From: Siphonodentalium dalli | Taxonomy: Eukaryota > Mollusca > Scaphopoda > Gadilida > Siphonodentaliidae | NCBI GenBank assembly: GCA_032622095.1 | Contig: CP136064.1 | Span: 136,107,954 to 136,171,953 of the forward strand | DNA length: 64,000 bases | Direction: 5' to 3' | Shown: positions 59,641 through 64,000 of the stretch, piece by piece | How positions within the stretch are numbered: the first letter of the stretch is position 1 | Layout: each line of letters starts with the position of its first letter | The notes under the pieces: model-generated | Seen by the model: the letters and a program-made list of their open reading frames with translations, nothing else | The model's database searches: none | What the model was told of the DNA's origin: nothing | Position numbers and translations under genes: made by a program

Positions 59641-60484
59641 CTACCTTACTCGTATTTAAATTCGCGCAGTACTATTTTTCGCGCACCGACGAATTTAATA
59701 CTGAGCGAAAAATAGTACGACTCCTAAGATTATACCAACGACTGAGAAACAAGAAGGCTATGTTGATTTCAGAGTTAAGTACCGGTACATGTCTATATAG
59801 ATTTCGGAAGGTTGCACCGAATATTAGGCTTGCAGGACTATAATTTGCATGCGGGCAACCAACATAAAACATTACTGATATGTGTGATATAAGTACACAG
59901 AAACAAATAATAGTATCATCATTGCTGTTGAAATATGAAATACACATATTTCAGACTGAAGATGCACGAAGGAACGCCCCCGAATCACAACGCTATAGCA
60001 CTGCCCCGTGAACGAATATTCTGACTTAATCATGTCAACACAACCCAGTCAAGTTTGTTTGTTTTTTTCTGATGTAAATTTTTTTTATACGCGATTGTGG
60101 TTTTACTCCTGTCGAGTTCATTTCAATTATGTCCAGTCTAGTTTTGATTTTTTTTCTGATGTAAATTTTTGTATACGCGATTGTGGTTTTACTCCTGTCG
60201 AGTTCATTTCAATTATGTTCATAACTATTGCAATATCATAATAAATATTTGGAAAGTATAAACAGCCGTCTTCACAAGATATTGATGATGCAGTTATGTT
60301 AAATTATACACTATCAAAAGTCATGCATGGTGGTGTTTAATATGCACACGTATCTTCATTAACGATTATAATCTAAATTTTTCATAAAAACCAAGCATTT
60401 TACGATAATATTTTCGTCAGTTTTGAATTCGCGCAGCATGGTGTGCGAATTCAAAGTGCGCTAATTCAAATACGAGTAAGGTAG
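59641..60484. mobile_element. TA-flanked element with ~30-bp inverted ends
   Basis: CTACCTTACTCGTATTTAAA at the left pairs with its inverse at 60455-60484. TA flanks both sides (59639-59640, 60485-60486), fitting Tc1/mariner-like insertion. It contains a direct duplication at 60062-60226 but no transposase. Confidence 0.75.
60062..60226 (+). repeat. ~85-bp direct duplication
   Basis: 'ttttttctgatgtaaat' through 'gagttcatttcaattatgt' occurs twice in tandem, differing mainly in T-run length. Confidence 0.9.
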
Positions 60485-60649
60485 TAATATATGTTTTATA
60501 TAGACATAATGCATTTGTGTTCACCATTGAAAAGTTGAACACAAGAGGTACGCTGTCACGTGGCATTTGCCCACCGACCGTAGCAATTTGGATTAAGCAT
60601 GGACGAAACTGCGGATATCCGAGGTCTATATGACCATTCCAAAAGAAGT

Positions 60650-61120
60650 TCGTACAGAAATGTTGACTAAAAACCACAAAACAAGCGATCCGGAAACCCA
60701 AAATCAAGCGAAAATTCAAATTTTCTATGTTGAAAAAAGGGCCATAGCTCTGGCAAAAATCATTAGATCATACCAAATTTCGCACTTGACATGTATTTTC
60801 ATATAACTGATCCACAAAAATTCGGGATTTGCAATCGTACCACCAAAGCTCACGCTATCAGCTGGAAACCAAAAAAAAACAAGAGAAAAATTGAATTTTC
60901 AAAGTAAAAAAAGGGCCATAACTCTGGTGAAAATGGGTGGACGAAACCCGCGCTATGCATGTAGCTGTTCCCCCATGCTGCTCTATCACCATACCAAATA
61001 TCAGCTAAATCTGCCCAGCGGTTGCTGAACAATAATGCAAAATGTTTGTACGGACGGACGTACGGACAGAGACGTCGACTATATACCCGCCGACTTCAAG
61101 TCGGGGGGGGGGGGGGGGGG
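60650..61120 (+). repeat. F4 array fragment with terminal hairpin and G-run
   Basis: Units with 'agggccat(a/a)gctctgg' or 'agggccataactctgg' and 'aaattgaattttc' lead into a 'ggacggacgtacggac' tract (61051-61068), then 'tatatacccgccgacttcaa' closing a cccgccgactt/aagtcgggg hairpin (61086-61105) and about 18 G. The same 3' end is inverted at 30690. Confidence 0.7.
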
Positions 61121-61124
61121 GCAT

Positions 61125-61915
61125 AATAAGTGGCAGTACCACAGGCCTACAGTGTAGCACTGCACCCAAGTGGTAATTAACTACAGCTTACTCCTCCACT
61201 GCATTTATTATTTAATGATAAGAGTTGTGTTCAATACATAGATGAAAAAGTTGAATTAAGTATAATTTGCATCACAAGTTTTTTCCTGCCTCGAACCAAC
61301 CATTCACGACCCCTGTCTGAAAATGTTAGATATACAACCATATCGGTGTACAGTTATAAGAATTTAAACCGTGATTAATTTGATTATCAATTTTCATCAA
61401 TCGAAAGCAGTGTTATAAAGAGTTTGCTACCACATACATGCTAAAATAATGTATACCGGTAGTAGCTGAATGCTTGTATTCGTGTTTTGATGCCAAACAC
61501 AAGTTTGCGTGTTATTTGGTACAAAACTTGCATTAAATATCTTAATAGAATAGTAACACAAACTTCACATAACACATATATACACAAAGCTGCACATCAT
61601 TCTAGTTTAAGACTTTTGATACTCAAATTATAGAACAGAAAGTGCTTACTTTTCAAATAAATGAACAGTAAAATATCTCATTTTACCCTATTACCATACA
61701 TGGTTCATAATAATTGAAGACTTATTGGCACAAAAATTCCTCTATGGAATTTGTTTGTTTTTTTATATAAAACGTCTTCACCTGAGCGCATGTCTACCTC
61801 AGAGATCTATATAGACCAGATTTAGTTTTCACCTCAAACTAATTGCAACACAGTTTCTCAGTGGGAATAAGATAATTAACCCATCACAAACAACATACTA
61901 CAAATAAACAAGGGG
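61125..61915. other. No gene recognised
   Basis: AT-rich; no frame, repeat or RNA signal supported. Confidence 0.4.
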
Positions 61916-61929
61916 TATGCATCTAAGAT

Positions 61930-62735
61930 GCTTTTGTCGAGTTTTTTGGCAGTCGAACCAAACTTCTGCCAATAAGGTGCACAACTCCGGGAAAAAAAGT
62001 TGGATGGTGGTATATTATTGCAAATAGTCCTATATACCGAATATCAATTGAATCCGTTAACATTTCATTGAGTTATCGCACTAACGGTGATAAAATTGTG
62101 ATTAAAATAGACAAACTATTTAAAGACTCACAACTCAGGAAAAAAAATCGGACAAACCTGGTTTTCAAACTCGTCCGAGATATTGTAGCAGGAAACTCAT
62201 ACACCAAATATTGTTTAAATCAGTTAATATTTCATCGAGTTATCGCGCTAACAGTGATAAAATTGCTAAAAATAGACAAACTAAGACCCATAATTCCGCG
62301 AAAAAAATTCGGACAAACCTGATTTTCGAACTCTTCCGAGATTTGTTGCAGGAGACTCATATACCAAATATTGTTGAAATCGGTTAATAATTCATCGAGT
62401 TATCACGCTAACGGTGATAAAATTGCTAAAAAATAGACAAACTAACACCCATAATTCTGGATTTTTTTTTCGGACAAACCTGGTTTTCGAATTCGTCCGA
62501 GATATTGTTGCAAGAGTCTCATATACCAAATATTGTTGAAATTGGTTAATATTTGCGTGAGTTATCGTGCTATCGGTGAAAAACTTAACTAAAAACCATC
62601 TAAGATGGATAACTCTTGTAAAAAAGTTCGGACGTGACCCATTTTCTACAGGCAGTAAACTGCCATACCAAATCCGTTCACAAATGTCAAAGTTATAAGG
62701 CATCCGTCCGCCAACCGTCCCTCGCCAAACCATAA
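61930..62735 (+). repeat. F5 array (~167-bp core units)
   Basis: Four units share 'gtgataaaattgctaaaaa', 'tagacaaacta', 'cggacaaacctggttttc' and 'cataccaaatattgtt' (repeats at about 62088, 62256, 62418). The array ends with 'catccgtccgccaaccgtcc' (62701) and 'accataagtcga', a weak counterpart of the GGAC tract and terminal motif of the other families. No clear terminal hairpin is seen. Confidence 0.7.
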
Positions 62736-62848
62736 GTCGAGAAAAAGATTCAATAAAGGCAAAATTGATGAATTTTGTGAAATAATCAATTTATGGCTTT
62801 TCAAGAATGTTTATAAACGAGAGGCCGATCACGATCGGCATATGTTAA

Positions 62849-63230
62849 CCCTTTACCCAACAGAACGGCCCTGTGCCAATGCATTCTCTTATATATGCGA
62901 GTCGACCATAGGTCGCCTCGCATATATAAGAGAATGCATTGGCTTAACACATTAAAAATTATAAAATTGTTAAAGAATGTAAGAAAAAATGGTAAAAAAA
63001 GTTTTTTTTTAGGCCAATGCATTCTCTTATATATGCGAGGCGACCTATGGTCGACTCGCATATATAAGAGAATGCATTGGCACAGGGCATAACTGTAACT
63101 ATCACAATGTGGTCAAGGAGCCGGTTCCAATGATATCCATATTTGTATGGTTCTATTGAGACAGACCGAAGATATTTTAGGCTGTTTAAGCTTTATTTGG
63201 CCGGTTGTGGCCGGTTTGTTGGGTAAAGGG
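62849..63230. mobile_element. TTAA-type MITE built of two long palindromes
   Basis: Terminal inverted repeats CCCTTTACCCAACA are flanked by TTAA on both sides (62845-62848, 63231-63234). Inside are two palindromes of about 70 bp (62873-62942 and 63013-63082), each with stem 'gccaatgcattctcttatat', and each the reverse complement of the other around a 'cgaccat/atggtcg' centre. piggyBac-like by target site and CCC end. Non-coding. Confidence 0.9.
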
Positions 63231-63234
63231 TTAA

Positions 63235-64000
63235 CCCATCCCTTGGTGATAGTAAATTACTATGATCAGAATCACAAATGAGAGTTATGATGTTGAATTA
63301 TAGATTATACTGTTATGTATAATTATAAGACAAAATTTAATGTACATAAAACAAATTATTGGAATTTATGGGTCACTTGCATTTATATAAAAGAATGCAC
63401 TGGTACAGGATCTGTAATGCTGCACCACCACAGCCTTGGGTTAAATGTGAAAAAGGTGACCTGGACATGGTATACTTGGTTTAAGTTTACAATGATAAAA
63501 TCCGAAATTCTACCAACACCCATCAAAATAAAGACACCTCATTAATATCCAATTAATATCAATTATATAGCAGAACTTTCAACAAATCAGACATTGTTTA
63601 TATTGATGCTGACATCTCTATTAATGCAGTAACATTATAATGACCGCAGACCATCTGTAGAGTTATATTATCAGCTGTACAATGCAGCATCCAACAAACT
63701 TTCAAAACACTGTTTTATCAGGAAATCTTTCACAGACTGTCCATCATAATTAACTGGTCTGTGGGATACAGTCTATCACAAAATAAATAACATTCTATCA
63801 ACCAGTGGCAGTACACTCCAATTTTGTGACTACACATGTGTTCAGATATCAGGAGGAATTATGTTATTCAACTGCTACTTGACATTAATGGGAGATCCCT
63901 GTATGCAGAACAGCTCTGTGGTGTAACGGCACCTTAACACTATTAATTTATGGGTTCATAACTAAATATTTAAAGGGACACATTGTGAACCTTTTCATCA
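63235..64000. other. No gene; remnant of the same MITE family
   Basis: 'gaatgcactggtacaggatc' followed by 'tgtaatgctgcacc' (63393-63426) resembles the interior of the TTAA MITE family. At the edge, ttaaagggacacattg (63970) repeats 33794. The rest is unassigned. Confidence 0.4.

Overview
The window looks like AT-rich, gene-poor nuclear DNA from an invertebrate, most likely a marine mollusc or another lophotrochozoan. I recognise no intact spliced host gene, tRNA, rRNA or CRISPR array. Nearly everything I can assign is mobile-element DNA in various stages of decay. The mollusc guess rests on architecture: ~150-170 bp tandem cores bearing 'ccataactc' and 'cgacctgtagcccgtgcta' type units and closed by a terminal hairpin (bivalve Pearl/Helentron-like style), plus CR1/L2-like LINE pieces and many fold-back MITEs. 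It is not proof.

Layout. 1-12.3 kb: an F2 array (0.78-1.43 kb), then two large F1 arrays (2.5-4.7 and 5.9-12.3 kb) of ~154/164 bp units; the second holds a 3,258-bp higher-order repeat and both end in the same 30-bp hairpin. 14.5-17.2 kb: a dead LINE interrupted by a 97-bp minisatellite and a hAT-type MITE with a perfect 8-bp TSD. 17.4-24.6 kb: nested MITEs (TA, 8-bp, ~6-bp and TTAA target sites), palindrome clusters and dispersed repeats. 24.6-28.2 kb: a LINE 3' end broken by a third, circularly permuted F1 block of about one higher-order unit. 28.9-33.8 kb: two TTAA-flanked elements with CCCTTTRAACCC ends. 35.5-36.1 kb: a MITE turned into a short satellite. 37.2-40.9 kb: a 3.6-kb element with 29-bp inverted ends containing nested elements rich in the GCGCTTAAGCGC palindrome. 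42.3-43.4 kb: a CR1/L2-like LINE remnant (minus). 44.2-46.5 kb: palindrome arrays, another CTTAAG element and a Helitron-like 3' end.

48.1-50.8 kb differs: it is less AT-rich, codes on both strands, has compact genes including an ATGA stop/start overlap, and carries a decayed set of ORFs (two structural-looking proteins, a coiled-coil/membrane protein, a short conserved-looking tail and an HNH/treble-clef nuclease). I read it as the relic of a virus-like Polinton/Maverick-type element. It is followed by a 57-bp satellite (50.8-51.4 kb), fold-back elements, a 3.1-kb long-TIR element enclosing an F3 array (56.1-59.2 kb), a TA-flanked element, F4 and F5 arrays and a TTAA MITE made of two long palindromes (62.8-63.2 kb).

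The parts do not form a working pathway; the window records repeated insertion of elements into elements. The most unusual signals are the hairpin-closed ~160-bp-core families, the F1 higher-order and permuted structure, and the virus-like gene block. All coordinates and motifs were read by eye; family assignments by homology are unverified.
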